Positions 25,021-34,700 of a DNA stretch of 64,000 bases are shown piece by piece. Both the position numbers and the translations under genes were made by a program. The number at the start of each line of letters is the position of its first letter. Within the stretch, counting starts at the first letter, position 1. The DNA lies in NCBI GenBank assembly GCA_902542975.1, contig CACBWM010000004.1:1-64000 (forward strand). Reading direction: 5' to 3'. Origin of the DNA: an uncultured Pelagibacteraceae bacterium. Lineage in GTDB: Bacteria; Pseudomonadota; Alphaproteobacteria; Pelagibacterales; Pelagibacteraceae. The notes below the pieces were generated by a model that saw only the letters and a list, made by a program, of their open reading frames with translations, had not been told where the DNA came from and ran no database searches.

Positions 25021-25518
25021 ATGATAATAATTGGTATCGATCCTGGAATAGCAGGGGCAATTTGTTTTTTCTCTGAAGGTAATGTAATCGATGTAATTGA
25101 TATGCCCACAATGGCTGAAGGGAAAAAAAACAAAAGACAAGTTAATGGTAGACAAATATTTAATGAAATAACATCTATAAAAAATAAATATTCTACTAAA
25201 AAAATAGGTGTAGTTGTTGAACAAGTCTCGGCAATGCCTGGACAAGGTGTTACTAGCATGTTTAATTTTGGGCAATCTTTTGGAGTTATTAAAGGTATAT
25301 GCTCAGCTATGGAATTGCCAATTTTCTATGTCAGACCAGTAAAATGGAAAAAATATTTTAATTTGATTAATTCTGAAAAAGACGCAAGTAGAACTAAAGC
25401 AATAGAAATGTTTCCTAAAATTTCACATAAGCTATCAAAAAAAAAAGATAATAATAAAGCTGATGCTATTTTAATTGCTCAATACTTTGAAAACACAAGA
25501 GAAAACAACGATAACTAG
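25021..25518 (+). CDS. Phage-type RuvC-like Holliday junction resolvase
   Basis: 165-aa RNase H-fold nuclease. GIDPG with Asp7, VVVEQVS with Glu67, and the C-terminal KKDNNKADAILIA with Asp143/Asp148 supply the acidic catalytic residues. The middle motif AMPGQGVTSMFNFGQSFGVIKG and VRPVKWKKYF are typical of the RuvC-like family common in phages (MPGQGv-sMF-FG), not of E. coli-type RuvC. It occupies the place where ruvC stands after yebC, but ruvA and ruvB do not follow; tolQ does. It would resolve branched DNA; whether it works with RuvAB is unknown. Confidence 0.82.
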   Translation: MIIIGIDPGIAGAICFFSEGNVIDVIDMPTMAEGKKNKRQVNGRQIFNEITSIKNKYSTKKIGVVVEQVSAMPGQGVTSMFNFGQSFGVIKGICSAMELPIFYVRPVKWKKYFNLINSEKDASRTKAIEMFPKISHKLSKKKDNNKADAILIAQYFENTRENNDN

Positions 25519-25574
25519 TCCATTAGTGCTATTTGAAGTCAAATTACTGACATATTTTAATGAGAAATGATTGA

Positions 25575-26249
25575 ATGGACTCAGATATTGCAACACAAAG
25601 TTTAGGTTTGGCAAGTAACACAGATTTCTCATTAATTAGTTTATTTTTGCGCGCAGATATAATTGTCAAGTCAGTCATTATAATATTAATTTTGAGCTCT
25701 ATATATTCATGGGCAATAATATTTGAGAAAATAAGGATGTTTAGAAAAATAAATAAAAGCGCTGAAGAATTTGAGGATAAATTTTGGAAATCAAAATCTG
25801 CAGAAACATTTTATAATAGTTTGCCTTCGAATATAGAAGATCCAATGGCAAAATTATTTAAAAGTTCAATGCAAACAGTTATGAAAACCAGATCAAAATC
25901 AAATTTATCTGAAAGGCTATCTAGTGTTTTAGAGGTAAATATTGAAAAACAAATGGTGGTGGTAGAAAAGTATAATAGTTTTTTAGCAACCGTCGGATCA
26001 ACAGCTCCATTTATAGGATTATTTGGAACTGTGTGGGGCATAATGAATTCGTTTCAGTCAATTGCAATTTCAAGAAATACTAGCCTTGCTATAGTTGCTC
26101 CGGGTATTGCAGAAGCTTTATTTGCAACTGCGCTTGGATTATTAGCGGCGATACCAGCAGTAATTGCTTATAATAAATTCAGTTCTGACTCTCGAAAGTA
26201 CTCGCAAAAATTAGAAAATTTTTCAAAAAGATTTCTATCAATAATTTAA
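25575..26249 (+). CDS. tolQ: Tol-Pal system proton channel subunit TolQ
   Basis: 224-aa inner-membrane protein of the TolQ/ExbB/MotA family, which uses proton flow to energise TolA during constriction. One N-terminal helix (ADIIVKSVIIILILSSIYSWAIIFE), a cytoplasmic loop and two C-terminal helices with STAPFIGLFGTVWGIMNSF and GIAEALFATALGLLAAIPAV. Begins the five-gene tol-pal operon; tolR starts at the next base after its stop. ybgC, often the first gene of the operon, is missing. Confidence 0.95.
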   Translation: MDSDIATQSLGLASNTDFSLISLFLRADIIVKSVIIILILSSIYSWAIIFEKIRMFRKINKSAEEFEDKFWKSKSAETFYNSLPSNIEDPMAKLFKSSMQTVMKTRSKSNLSERLSSVLEVNIEKQMVVVEKYNSFLATVGSTAPFIGLFGTVWGIMNSFQSIAISRNTSLAIVAPGIAEALFATALGLLAAIPAVIAYNKFSSDSRKYSQKLENFSKRFLSII

Positions 26250-26666
26250 ATGGCATTTAAGCAAAAAAGTTCAAGAAATGATCCAATGAGTGAAATTAAT
26301 GTTACACCATTTGTTGATGTTATGTTGGTTTTACTAATTATATTCATGGTTACTGCACCATTACTTACTGTTGGAGTCCAAGTGGATTTGCCAGAAACTT
26401 CTGCCGATACACTACCTGAGGAAAATGAGCCGCTAACCTTAACAATTAATTCAAAAGGTGAAATTTTTATTCAAGAAACAAAAGTTGAATTTAATAATTT
26501 AATAATAAAAATATTAGCAGTTTCAAATAATAGAACTGATACAAGGATATATGTTAGGGGAGATAAAGCAATTAATTATGGACGAGTTCTTGAAATTATG
26601 GGAATGCTTTCAGGGTCAGGATTTACAAAAGTTGCTTTGATATCTGAACCAAATAAAGAGAGATAA
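26250..26666 (+). CDS. tolR: Tol-Pal system protein TolR
   Basis: 138-aa partner of TolQ, with one N-terminal membrane helix containing the proton-carrying aspartate (INVTPFVDVMLVLLIIFMV) and a periplasmic peptidoglycan-binding domain with VDLPETSAD, LTINSKGEIFI and IYVRGDKAINYGRVLEIMG. Five bases separate it from tolA. All family landmarks are intact. Confidence 0.96.
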   Translation: MAFKQKSSRNDPMSEINVTPFVDVMLVLLIIFMVTAPLLTVGVQVDLPETSADTLPEENEPLTLTINSKGEIFIQETKVEFNNLIIKILAVSNNRTDTRIYVRGDKAINYGRVLEIMGMLSGSGFTKVALISEPNKER

Positions 26667-26671
26667 AGATT

Positions 26672-27640
26672 ATGTATCGAGGTCTTTTAATCTCATCAGG
26701 ATTTCATATTGCAATCCTTATGGTTAGTATTTTGGCTCTACCATTTGTTGCCAAAAAACCTATGGACATTCCACCTTTAATCTCCGTTGAACTCATTCAA
26801 ATAGCTGAAAAGACAAATATTCCTTTTGCGCCAAAAGCATCAAAAATAATAGAGAAAGCAAAAAAAGAGAATGAAAAGCTTTTGTCTGAGCAGGCTCCTC
26901 CTAAAAAAGTAAAAAAAGATAAAAATAAAGAAGTTCAGACAGATATAAAAAAGAATGATATCTCTAAGCTTGCATCAAAAAAAACGCCAACTAACGAAAA
27001 TAAAAAAGGAAAGTTAAAAAAAGAAAAATTAAATGCTGTCCCAATGCCAGAGGAAGATAAACAGATAATTCAACCTAAAGAAGAAAAAAAGCAAAAACCA
27101 TCAAAAGAAATCAATGATGAAAATATAAAAAAAATAGTTGAAACTAAAAAACCTATTTTGGATGAAAAAAAAGTTAAACAGGTCTCAGAATTTGAAAAAA
27201 AAGAAAAATTAGATTTAAATGAAATAGCAGCTCTTATTGATAAAAAAAAAGATAATTTGGCAGAAACAAAAAAAGAAGTGGATAAGATTTCCCAATCAAC
27301 AGACCAAACTATGGATTATTCAAAATTAACTTTAAGTGAAGAGGATGCTTTAAAGGCCCAAATATTTACATGTTGGAGTGTTCCTATAGGATTGCCATTC
27401 AGTGAGGATTTATTAGTAAGAGTTAAGCTTCAAGTAAAACCTGACGGTACAATTGAAAAACTTGAAATGCTAGATCATGTAAAAATGAATACACCTGGTA
27501 AAGAAAAATTTAGAACATTAGCAGATAGTGTGAGGCGAGCTATTCAGCTATGCAATCCATTAAAAGTTCCTACAAGTGGTTATGAAAGATGGAAAAATAT
27601 GATTTTAAATTTTGATGCGCGTGATATGCTTGGAGGATAA
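26672..27640 (+). CDS. tolA: Tol-Pal system protein TolA
   Basis: 322-aa energy-transducing protein linking the TolQR motor to Pal/TolB across the periplasm. An N-terminal membrane anchor ([20 protein letters not shown]) is followed by a long lysine/glutamate-rich, repeat-poor helical region (about 60-220) and a C-terminal globular domain (about 225-322: [47 protein letters not shown]). The helical part is made of very AAA/GAA-rich codons. Its stop overlaps tolB by one base. Confidence 0.92.
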   Translation: MYRGLLISSGFHIAILMVSILALPFVAKKPMDIPPLISVELIQIAEKTNIPFAPKASKIIEKAKKENEKLLSEQAPPKKVKKDKNKEVQTDIKKNDISKLASKKTPTNENKKGKLKKEKLNAVPMPEEDKQIIQPKEEKKQKPSKEINDENIKKIVETKKPILDEKKVKQVSEFEKKEKLDLNEIAALIDKKKDNLAETKKEVDKISQSTDQTMDYSKLTLSEEDALKAQIFTCWSVPIGLPFSEDLLVRVKLQVKPDGTIEKLEMLDHVKMNTPGKEKFRTLADSVRRAIQLCNPLKVPTSGYERWKNMILNFDARDMLGG

Positions 27641-28986
27641 TGATTAGAATAATTAATTTATTTTTTATTATATTTTTTTTATTATCAACTAAGGCTTATT
27701 CATTAATAGAGATTGATATAACAAGGGGAAATTTAGATCCGTTACCAATTGCAGTTTCTCCACTGTTTCAAGATGATGATTCAAAAAGAAATTCAATTAA
27801 TGAACTTAAAATTAAAAATGTTGGATCTGAGATTTCGTTAGTCGTAGAAAATAATTTGAAAATTTCAGGTTTATTTAATCCCCTTAGTAAAGAAGCATTT
27901 TTACAAAAGCCAGATATTGCTCATTTAAAACCAAGATTTGAGGATTGGGCATTGATTAAAGCTCAAGCTTTAATTACAGGTAAAGTAACAATTGAGGACA
28001 AAAAATTAAAAGTTGAATTTAGACTTTGGGATATTTTAGCTGGAAGAGAAATGATGGCTTTAGCATTTACAACGGTTCCAAGTAATTGGAGGAGAGTTGG
28101 ACATATAATTTCTGATAAAGTTTATGAAAGATTAACTGGAGAAAAGGGATATTTTGATACCAGAATTATTTATGTATCTGAAGAAGGACCAAAGACTGCA
28201 AGAGTCAAGAAGTTGGCTATTATGGATCAAGACGGTTTTAACACAAAATATTTAACATTAGGAAATGAATTAGTTTTAACTCCTAGATTTAATCCGACAA
28301 GTCAGATGGTGACTTACCTATCTTATTTTAAAAATCTACCAAGAGTATATTTATTAGATATTGAAACTGGTACGCAAGAAGTAGTTGGTGATTTTCCAGG
28401 AATGACATTTGCTCCAAGATTTTCTCCAGATGGTAAGAAAATTATTATGAGTTTTGCTAAAGATGGTAACTCAGATATTTATACTATGGATTTAGAAAAT
28501 AGAATTGTTGAAAGAATAACAAATCATCCATCAATTGATACATCGCCATCTTACTCACCTGATAATCGATTTATAACATTTAATTCTGATAGGAGTGGGT
28601 ATCAACAAATTTACGTAATGAAATCTGATGGGTCTAATGTAAAAAGAATTTCATTTGGTAAAGGATTGTATGGCACGCCTGTATGGTCTCCAAGAGGTGA
28701 TTTAATTGCATTCACAAAATTACATAAAGGAAAATTTTATATTGGTGTTATGCGAACAGATGGCTCGGGTGAGAGATTGTTAACTGAAAATTACTATCAA
28801 GAAGCTCCTTCGTGGTCTCCTAATGGAAGGGTATTAATTTTTTATAGAGAAACCAAATCTAACGATAAAGGCGAAGGATTTAGTGCAAAACTTTGGTCTA
28901 TAGATCTTACGGGATATAATGAAAGGCAGGTTCAAACAGAGACTGACGCCTCCGACCCATCTTGGTCGTCTTTACTCAGTAATTAG
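27640..28986 (+). CDS. tolB: Tol-Pal system beta-propeller protein TolB
   Basis: 448-aa periplasmic protein: a signal peptide ([18 protein letters not shown]) is followed by the N-terminal domain (about 25-160) and a six-bladed propeller with repeats of the type [49 protein letters not shown] and [13 protein letters not shown]. It binds Pal and transmits TolA action at the outer membrane. A 99-base gap separates it from pal, which has its own strong ribosome-binding site. Confidence 0.95.
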   Translation: MIRIINLFFIIFFLLSTKAYSLIEIDITRGNLDPLPIAVSPLFQDDDSKRNSINELKIKNVGSEISLVVENNLKISGLFNPLSKEAFLQKPDIAHLKPRFEDWALIKAQALITGKVTIEDKKLKVEFRLWDILAGREMMALAFTTVPSNWRRVGHIISDKVYERLTGEKGYFDTRIIYVSEEGPKTARVKKLAIMDQDGFNTKYLTLGNELVLTPRFNPTSQMVTYLSYFKNLPRVYLLDIETGTQEVVGDFPGMTFAPRFSPDGKKIIMSFAKDGNSDIYTMDLENRIVERITNHPSIDTSPSYSPDNRFITFNSDRSGYQQIYVMKSDGSNVKRISFGKGLYGTPVWSPRGDLIAFTKLHKGKFYIGVMRTDGSGERLLTENYYQEAPSWSPNGRVLIFYRETKSNDKGEGFSAKLWSIDLTGYNERQVQTETDASDPSWSSLLSN

Positions 28987-29085
28987 GCCTTTTTTATTAA
29001 TTTTTAATATAAATTAAGTTGATTTTTATGCTTGAAACATCTAATTAGTTGTGAAAAAGTTCTAATAAATTATTAAGGAGCATTA

Positions 29086-29574
29086 ATGAATTTTAGCAAA
29101 TCATTTAGAAATACTTTTCTAGTTATATTATTAAGTTTAATCGTATCAGCTTGTGCAACGAAAAAAACCACTACAAAAGTAGAAGGTCAAATGCAAGGTG
29201 ATGTTTATACAGGTACTGATACTGTTAAATATTTAGCTGACGGTGTTCCAGACAGAGTATTTTTTGCAACAAACGAGTCTATTTTGACAACTAAATCAAG
29301 AGACACATTAAGAAAACAAGCAAACTGGTTAAGAGAGAATTCTAGCGTCAACGTTGTAGTCGAAGGCCACGCAGATGAAAGAGGAACAAGGGAATATAAC
29401 TTGGCATTAGGTGAGAGAAGAGCAAATGCTGCCAAAGATTATCTGATCACTTATGGAATATCTGCAGACAGAATTTCAGTAATAAGTTATGGTAAAGAAA
29501 GACCTGTTGACTCAGGTTCAAATCCACTTTCTTGGTCGAAAAACAGAAGATCTGTAACCGTAAAAGCTAATTAA
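29086..29574 (+). CDS. pal: Peptidoglycan-associated lipoprotein Pal
   Basis: 162-aa outer-membrane lipoprotein. The signal peptide ends in a lipobox (IVSAC, Cys about residue 23), and the OmpA-like domain holds VFFATNESILT, VVVEGHADERGTREYNLALGERRA and RISVISYGKERPVD, which bind peptidoglycan. AAGGAG five bases before the ATG is unusually strong for this genome, fitting an abundant protein. A rho-independent terminator follows at 29593. Confidence 0.96.
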   Translation: MNFSKSFRNTFLVILLSLIVSACATKKTTTKVEGQMQGDVYTGTDTVKYLADGVPDRVFFATNESILTTKSRDTLRKQANWLRENSSVNVVVEGHADERGTREYNLALGERRANAAKDYLITYGISADRISVISYGKERPVDSGSNPLSWSKNRRSVTVKAN

Positions 29575-29592
29575 AGCTATTTGAAAAATTTT

Positions 29593-29636
29593 AAAGACCC
29601 TAAGATTATTATTAATAATTTCAGGGTCTTTTTTTT
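29593..29636 (+). terminator. Rho-independent terminator after pal
   Basis: AAAGACCCT and AGGGTCTTT form a perfect 9-bp stem, with an AT-rich inner part (ATTATT/AATAAT can extend it), followed by eight T. It is the clearest terminator in the window and separates pal from cpoB. Confidence 0.9.
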
Positions 29637-29664
29637 GCCATCATTATAATTAAAAAATAATTAG

Positions 29665-30672
29665 ATGCTTAAAAAGTTCATCAACATTTTTACTTATATA
29701 ATTTCTATATTTTTTTTTATTTCATTCAGTGCAACTTCTGAGGAACTGAGCATGAGAGAAATTTTAGAAAATATTCAAAAAGATCTTAGAACTTTGGAAA
29801 GAGCAGTTTATTCAGAATCATTTCAGAAAAAAACTGTAGGTGAAACTACTTTGACAAATAAGGAGACTGAAGATGTCTTGACAAGACATCTACTAAAATT
29901 GTCTGAAATAGAAAAACAATTTCAAAATCTGACAAACAAATTTGAAGAAATTAATTTTAAAGTAGACAAATTATCGTCAAGACTTTCTAAAACTCAAGCA
30001 GATAATCAATTAAGATTTCAAGATTTGGAAAATAATTCTAACCTCGTTCAAAAAAGTGATAACAATCAAGAAAACTTAATTACAAATGAAAATCTTGATG
30101 ATGATCTAGCCAGCAAAAAAATTATGCCAGGAACATCTCAACCTCAAGATTTAGGAACAATATCATATAAGGACATGACAGACACAAATGAGACACAAGC
30201 AATTCAGTCTGTTGAAACGACTCAAACAATTTTGACAGAAAACTTTATAAATGAAGAAAAAATTTTACCTGACGCTTCTCCTTTAGAGCAATATGAATTC
30301 GCAACTAGTTTTTTAAAGGTGGGAGATTATAATATGGCAGAAAGAGCATTCAGAGAATTTGTTGATACAAATCCAGATAATGATCTTTCTGGAAACGCAC
30401 AGTATTGGTATGCAGAAACTTTTAGAATAAGGCAGCTCTACACAGATGCAGCATCTGCTTATTTAGAGGGTTACCAAAAATATCCCAAGAGTGAAAAAGC
30501 ACCTATTAACCTTTTGAAGCTTGGTGTATCTTTAGTTCAAATAGGAGAAAAAGATCAGGGTTGCTTAATGATTGCTGGTGTAAAAAAACAGTATCCAAAT
30601 GCCACTCAATCAGTTCTTCAAAAAGCCAAATATGAAGAGAAAAAGTTTGAGTGCAACAAAGAAAACTCCTAA
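29665..30672 (+). CDS. cpoB: Tol-Pal system protein CpoB/YbgF
   Basis: 335-aa periplasmic protein that coordinates outer-membrane constriction with peptidoglycan synthesis. Signal peptide (IFTYIISIFFFISFSATS), a coiled-coil trimerisation region (about 40-125), a variable linker, and C-terminal tetratricopeptide repeats from about 200 (EQYEFATSFLKVGDYNMAERAFREFVDTNP; NAQYWYAETFRIRQLYTDAASAY, shortened here). It follows the pal terminator by 28 bases and its 3' end overlaps the start of tilS. Confidence 0.9.
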   Translation: MLKKFINIFTYIISIFFFISFSATSEELSMREILENIQKDLRTLERAVYSESFQKKTVGETTLTNKETEDVLTRHLLKLSEIEKQFQNLTNKFEEINFKVDKLSSRLSKTQADNQLRFQDLENNSNLVQKSDNNQENLITNENLDDDLASKKIMPGTSQPQDLGTISYKDMTDTNETQAIQSVETTQTILTENFINEEKILPDASPLEQYEFATSFLKVGDYNMAERAFREFVDTNPDNDLSGNAQYWYAETFRIRQLYTDAASAYLEGYQKYPKSEKAPINLLKLGVSLVQIGEKDQGCLMIAGVKKQYPNATQSVLQKAKYEEKKFECNKENS

Positions 30673-31684
30673 TTTTTATTTAACAAAATTAAAGGATCCT
30701 AAAGTTAAAAAATTATATAAATTATTTTCAAACAATCTTACTTCTTTGGATGTTGCAAAAAAAAAGGTAATGGTTGGAGTATCGGGCGGTGCTGATAGCT
30801 TATCTATTTTATTTTTTTCTCAATGCTATGCGATGAAACATAAGGTAAAATTGCATCCAGTAATAATTGATCACAATTTAAGAAAAGAATCATCTATTGA
30901 AGCGAAAAATTTAAAGTTTAAACTTAAAAAAAATTTCAGCATTAATTGCAAAATTCTAAAAAAAAAAAATAATAAGATTAATAGAAATATACAATCTTCC
31001 GCAAGAGACCTAAGATATGATTTGTTTTATAAAGAATGTATCAAGCATAATATTAAATTTCTATTACTAGGCCATCACAAAAATGATTTGATAGAAAATT
31101 TTTTTATAAGATTGCTTAGAGGGTCTGGTTTAAAAGGACTTGTTTCTTTTGACAAAAATTTAAGTGATTATAATGATATAAAGATCATCAGGCCATTTTT
31201 GTCTACTCCAAAAAAAGAACTAATTAATATTAATAAAAAAACATTTGGTTTTTTTATAAATGATCCTTCAAATAATAATGATAAATTTTTAAGGAGCAGA
31301 ATTAGAAAACTTTTAAGAAGTTTAGACAAAGAAGGTTTAAATTTTGATAAATTTTATTTAACTTTAAAAAATTTATCAAAAAGCAACCAAGTTATTGAAT
31401 TTTTTGTTCAGAAAAATGTTGTTGAAAACTCAAAATATTTTCAAAAAGATAAAAAAGTTATTATAAACCAATCTTTTTTTAAAAATCCAGACGAAATTAT
31501 TTTAAGAAGTTTTATGCAAGTAATTCAACATATCAGTAAGAAAAAAAACTATCCACGAGGCAAAAAAGTATTAGGCCTTTTAGATTCTATAAAGTTTTCA
31601 AACAAAAACGTAAAATTAACACTTTCTGGATGTATTATTGAAAAAATTCGAGATTCAGTGATTATTTACCCAGAAAATAGATAA
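30632..31684 (+). CDS. tilS: tRNA(Ile)-lysidine synthase
   Basis: Converts C34 of the CAT-anticodon isoleucine tRNA to lysidine, which is essential for reading AUA. The N-type ATP pyrophosphatase P-loop is VGVSGGADSLSILF; HPVIIDHNLRKES, LLGHHKNDLIENFFIRLLRGSGLKGL and RPFLSTPKKELI follow. About 350 aa from ATG 30632; ATG 30599 and TTG 30647 are also in frame, and all overlap cpoB. The protein keeps the catalytic core plus a central linker and a short C-terminal domain. Very lysine-rich owing to AAA codons. Confidence 0.9.
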   Translation: MKRKSLSATKKTPNFYLTKLKDPKVKKLYKLFSNNLTSLDVAKKKVMVGVSGGADSLSILFFSQCYAMKHKVKLHPVIIDHNLRKESSIEAKNLKFKLKKNFSINCKILKKKNNKINRNIQSSARDLRYDLFYKECIKHNIKFLLLGHHKNDLIENFFIRLLRGSGLKGLVSFDKNLSDYNDIKIIRPFLSTPKKELININKKTFGFFINDPSNNNDKFLRSRIRKLLRSLDKEGLNFDKFYLTLKNLSKSNQVIEFFVQKNVVENSKYFQKDKKVIINQSFFKNPDEIILRSFMQVIQHISKKKNYPRGKKVLGLLDSIKFSNKNVKLTLSGCIIEKIRDSVIIYPENR

Positions 31685-31749
31685 TTTTTTTTGATAAATG
31701 ATCAAAATGACACTTGTTAATTTACTAATAATTCTTAATTTAATGCTTT

Positions 31750-33642
31750 ATGAATTTTAAAAACTTAGCTATGTGGGGAATAATCGTTATTTTGACGATA
31801 GGGTTATATAATATGTTTAAAAACCCTCAGGGGTCTATTTCCCAAAAAAATAAAATTATTTTCTCAGAATTCTTAAGTGAAGTAGACAATGGAAGAGTGG
31901 TAAAAGTTGAAATACAAGGAAAAAATATTAAAGGTGTATTATCAAATGGAAATCAATTTACTACCTTTGCACCTGAAGACCCGAACTTAATTCAGAAGCT
32001 AAGTGACAAAGGTGTTAGTATTTCTGCCAGTCCATTAGAGGAAAAAATGCCTTCACTTTTAGGAATACTTCTCTCATGGTTCCCAATGCTTTTATTAATC
32101 GCCGTTTGGATTTTCTTTATGAGACAAATGCAAGGTGGAAAAGGTGGTGCAATGGGATTTGGAAGATCGAAAGCAAAAATGATGAATGAGGTAAAAGGTA
32201 AGGTTACTTTTAACGATGTTGCTGGTGTCGAGGAGGCTAAAGAAGAAGTAGAGGAAGTTGTGGAATTTCTAAAAGATCCTAGGAAGTTCAGTAGATTAGG
32301 TGGAAAAATTCCAAGAGGCTGTCTTTTAGTTGGTCCTCCTGGAACTGGTAAAACATTATTAGCTAGAGCAATTGCTGGAGAAGCTGGTGTTCCTTTTTTT
32401 ACGATTTCTGGATCAGATTTTGTTGAAATGTTTGTTGGTGTTGGAGCTTCAAGAGTACGAGATATGTTTGAACAGGGAAAAAAACATTCTCCTTGTATAA
32501 TATTTATTGATGAAATAGACGCAGTTGGAAGAAGCAGAGGAGCAGGACTTGGTGGTGGGAATGATGAAAGAGAGCAAACACTTAATCAGTTACTAGTTGA
32601 GATGGATGGTTTTGATACTAATGAGGGTGTCATTATTATTGCTGCAACTAATAGACCAGATGTATTAGACCCAGCTCTTTTAAGACCGGGGAGATTTGAC
32701 AGACAAGTTGTTGTTTCAAATCCAGATTTAATTGGAAGAGAAAAAATTTTAAAAGTACATGCAAAGAAAATATCTATGGCACCCGATGTAAACTTGAGAA
32801 CAGTTGCTAGAGGTACACCCGGATTTTCTGGTGCAGATTTAGCGAACCTTGTTAACGAAGCTGCATTGTTAGCCGCAAGAAAAAATAAAAGGATTGTGAC
32901 TTATCAAGAATTTGAAGAAGCAAAAGATAAAGTGATGATGGGGTCCGAAAGAAGATCGATGGTAATGTCTGAAGAGGAGAAAAAATTAACAGCTTACCAT
33001 GAAGCAGGTCATGCTATAGTAACCATAAATGAAAAAGCTGCTTATCCTATACACAAAGCAACGATTATACCGAGAGGGAGAGCTTTAGGGATGGTAATGC
33101 AACTACCAGAGAGAGATGAGGTTTCACAAACAAGAGAACAACTACATGCACAAATGGCAATAGCCATGGGAGGCAGAGTTGCAGAGGAATTAATTTTTGG
33201 AGACGATAAAGTAACTACAGGTGCTTCAAGTGATATCGAACAAGCAACAAAAAGAGCAAGAGCAATGGTTATGAGAGCTGGATTAAGTAAAGAAATGGGT
33301 CCAGTAGCATATGGTGAAAATGAGGAAGAAGTATTTTTGGGTAGATCCGTTGCTAGACAGCAAAATATGTCTGAAGAGACTGCAAGAAAAGTTGATAGTG
33401 AAATTAGAAAATTTGTTGATATGGGTTATGAAAGAGCAAGAAAAGTATTAACTGATAAAATCGATGACTTACATAAATTAGCAAAAGCTTTATTAACTTA
33501 TGAAACTTTGACCGGAGCAGAAATAGAAGATTTGATAAATAAGAACATATATCCAAAAAATAAAGAAGATCTTAAAGTTGAAGATGACGACCAAAGCTCA
33601 GCACTTGGTTCAATGGGCTTAAAACCAAAGATAGTGCACTAA
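31750..33642 (+). CDS. ftsH: ATP-dependent zinc metalloprotease FtsH
   Basis: 630-aa membrane AAA+ protease that degrades misfolded membrane proteins and regulators such as sigma-32. Two helices (about 5-21 and 103-124) flank the periplasmic part. The AAA module has Walker A GPPGTGKT (195-202), Walker B IIFIDE and the [13 protein letters not shown] pore region; the protease has HEAGH (417-421) and a downstream glutamate/aspartate zinc ligand. The C-terminal tail is short. Its partners HflK/HflC and the substrate RpoH are also coded in this window. Six bases before folP. Confidence 0.98.
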   Translation: MNFKNLAMWGIIVILTIGLYNMFKNPQGSISQKNKIIFSEFLSEVDNGRVVKVEIQGKNIKGVLSNGNQFTTFAPEDPNLIQKLSDKGVSISASPLEEKMPSLLGILLSWFPMLLLIAVWIFFMRQMQGGKGGAMGFGRSKAKMMNEVKGKVTFNDVAGVEEAKEEVEEVVEFLKDPRKFSRLGGKIPRGCLLVGPPGTGKTLLARAIAGEAGVPFFTISGSDFVEMFVGVGASRVRDMFEQGKKHSPCIIFIDEIDAVGRSRGAGLGGGNDEREQTLNQLLVEMDGFDTNEGVIIIAATNRPDVLDPALLRPGRFDRQVVVSNPDLIGREKILKVHAKKISMAPDVNLRTVARGTPGFSGADLANLVNEAALLAARKNKRIVTYQEFEEAKDKVMMGSERRSMVMSEEEKKLTAYHEAGHAIVTINEKAAYPIHKATIIPRGRALGMVMQLPERDEVSQTREQLHAQMAIAMGGRVAEELIFGDDKVTTGASSDIEQATKRARAMVMRAGLSKEMGPVAYGENEEEVFLGRSVARQQNMSEETARKVDSEIRKFVDMGYERARKVLTDKIDDLHKLAKALLTYETLTGAEIEDLINKNIYPKNKEDLKVEDDDQSSALGSMGLKPKIVH

Positions 33643-33648
33643 GCACTA

Positions 33649-34698
33649 ATGAATAAATATTACACAAGAGCGTGTAATTTTTATTTTGGATCAGTATCAA
33701 AAAAAAACATTAAAAAAAATAAATCAATTCCTCTTCACGGAAATACTAAAATATCATTTGATAAAATAGAAATCATAGAAAGAAAAAAAAACAGAATCAT
33801 CAGTATCAAAGATATTAGTAAACTTTCATCTAAAATAAAAAAAAAAGTCAACAGCGATTTAAAAAATATAAAAAAAAAGAAAATTTTTAAACAAATAAGT
33901 TTATCTGATATCCCAATTTTGATGGGCATAGTTAATTTAACTCCAGATAGTTTTTCAGATGGTGGCAAATATAATAAAAAAAATTTAGCGTTAAAACATG
34001 TGAATAACTTGTTATCAAATGGTGCAAAGATAATAGACGTCGGTGGAGAGTCTACAAGACCAGGTGCAAAAGATATTAATTCTAGAAAAGAATGGGATAG
34101 AATAAGATTTATTCTTAAAATTTTAAAAAATAAAAAAAGTTTTGTTTCATTAGATACTAGAAAAAGTTTTGTGATGAAGAATGCCTCCAAAATAAAGGTA
34201 GATCTTATCAATGATGTATCTGGACTAAGTTATGATCCTGAGACTATAAATTATTTAAAAAAAACAAAAAAACCTTTTGTCATTCATCATATGAAAGGAA
34301 CACCAAAGAACATGCAATTAAATCCAACATATAATAATGTACTGCTTGATATTTATGATTTCTTTGAAAATAAATTAAAATACTTAAGAAACGAAGGTAT
34401 TAAGCACAATAATATTATATTAGATCCAGGTATCGGGTTTGGAAAAAATTTGAAACATAATATTACTCTTTTAAAGAATATTTCCATTTTTCATTCATTA
34501 GGCCTTCCTGTAATGTTAGGCTTGTCTAGAAAAAGATTTATTAAGGACATTTCAAGAGAAAATGATACTAGAGAAAGGATTGGCGGAACTGTATCTTCAT
34601 GCATTCAGGCATATCTTCAAGGAGTCCAAATTCTAAGAGTTCATGATATTAAAGAAATTAATCAAGCATTTAAAGTGTTTAAAGAATTACAAAATTAA
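33649..34698 (+). CDS. folP: Dihydropteroate synthase
   Basis: 349 aa. Couples pABA with dihydropterin diphosphate in folate synthesis. The TIM-barrel starts at about residue 88 with MGIVNLTPDSFSDGGKY, followed by GGESTRPGA, SLDTRKS, LINDVSGL, HHMKGTPKNMQ, LDPGIGFGK and GLSRKRFI. The N-terminal 85 residues are a lysine-rich extension; a similar N-terminal region is common in alphaproteobacterial FolP, so it is not odd. Two bases before glmM. Confidence 0.95.
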   Translation: MNKYYTRACNFYFGSVSKKNIKKNKSIPLHGNTKISFDKIEIIERKKNRIISIKDISKLSSKIKKKVNSDLKNIKKKKIFKQISLSDIPILMGIVNLTPDSFSDGGKYNKKNLALKHVNNLLSNGAKIIDVGGESTRPGAKDINSRKEWDRIRFILKILKNKKSFVSLDTRKSFVMKNASKIKVDLINDVSGLSYDPETINYLKKTKKPFVIHHMKGTPKNMQLNPTYNNVLLDIYDFFENKLKYLRNEGIKHNNIILDPGIGFGKNLKHNITLLKNISIFHSLGLPVMLGLSRKRFIKDISRENDTRERIGGTVSSCIQAYLQGVQILRVHDIKEINQAFKVFKELQN

Positions 34699-34700
34699 AA

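Noticed and set aside
33649..33910. FolP N-terminal extension of about 85 residues as a novel domain
   Set aside because: An N-terminal region of this size is usual in alphaproteobacterial dihydropteroate synthases.
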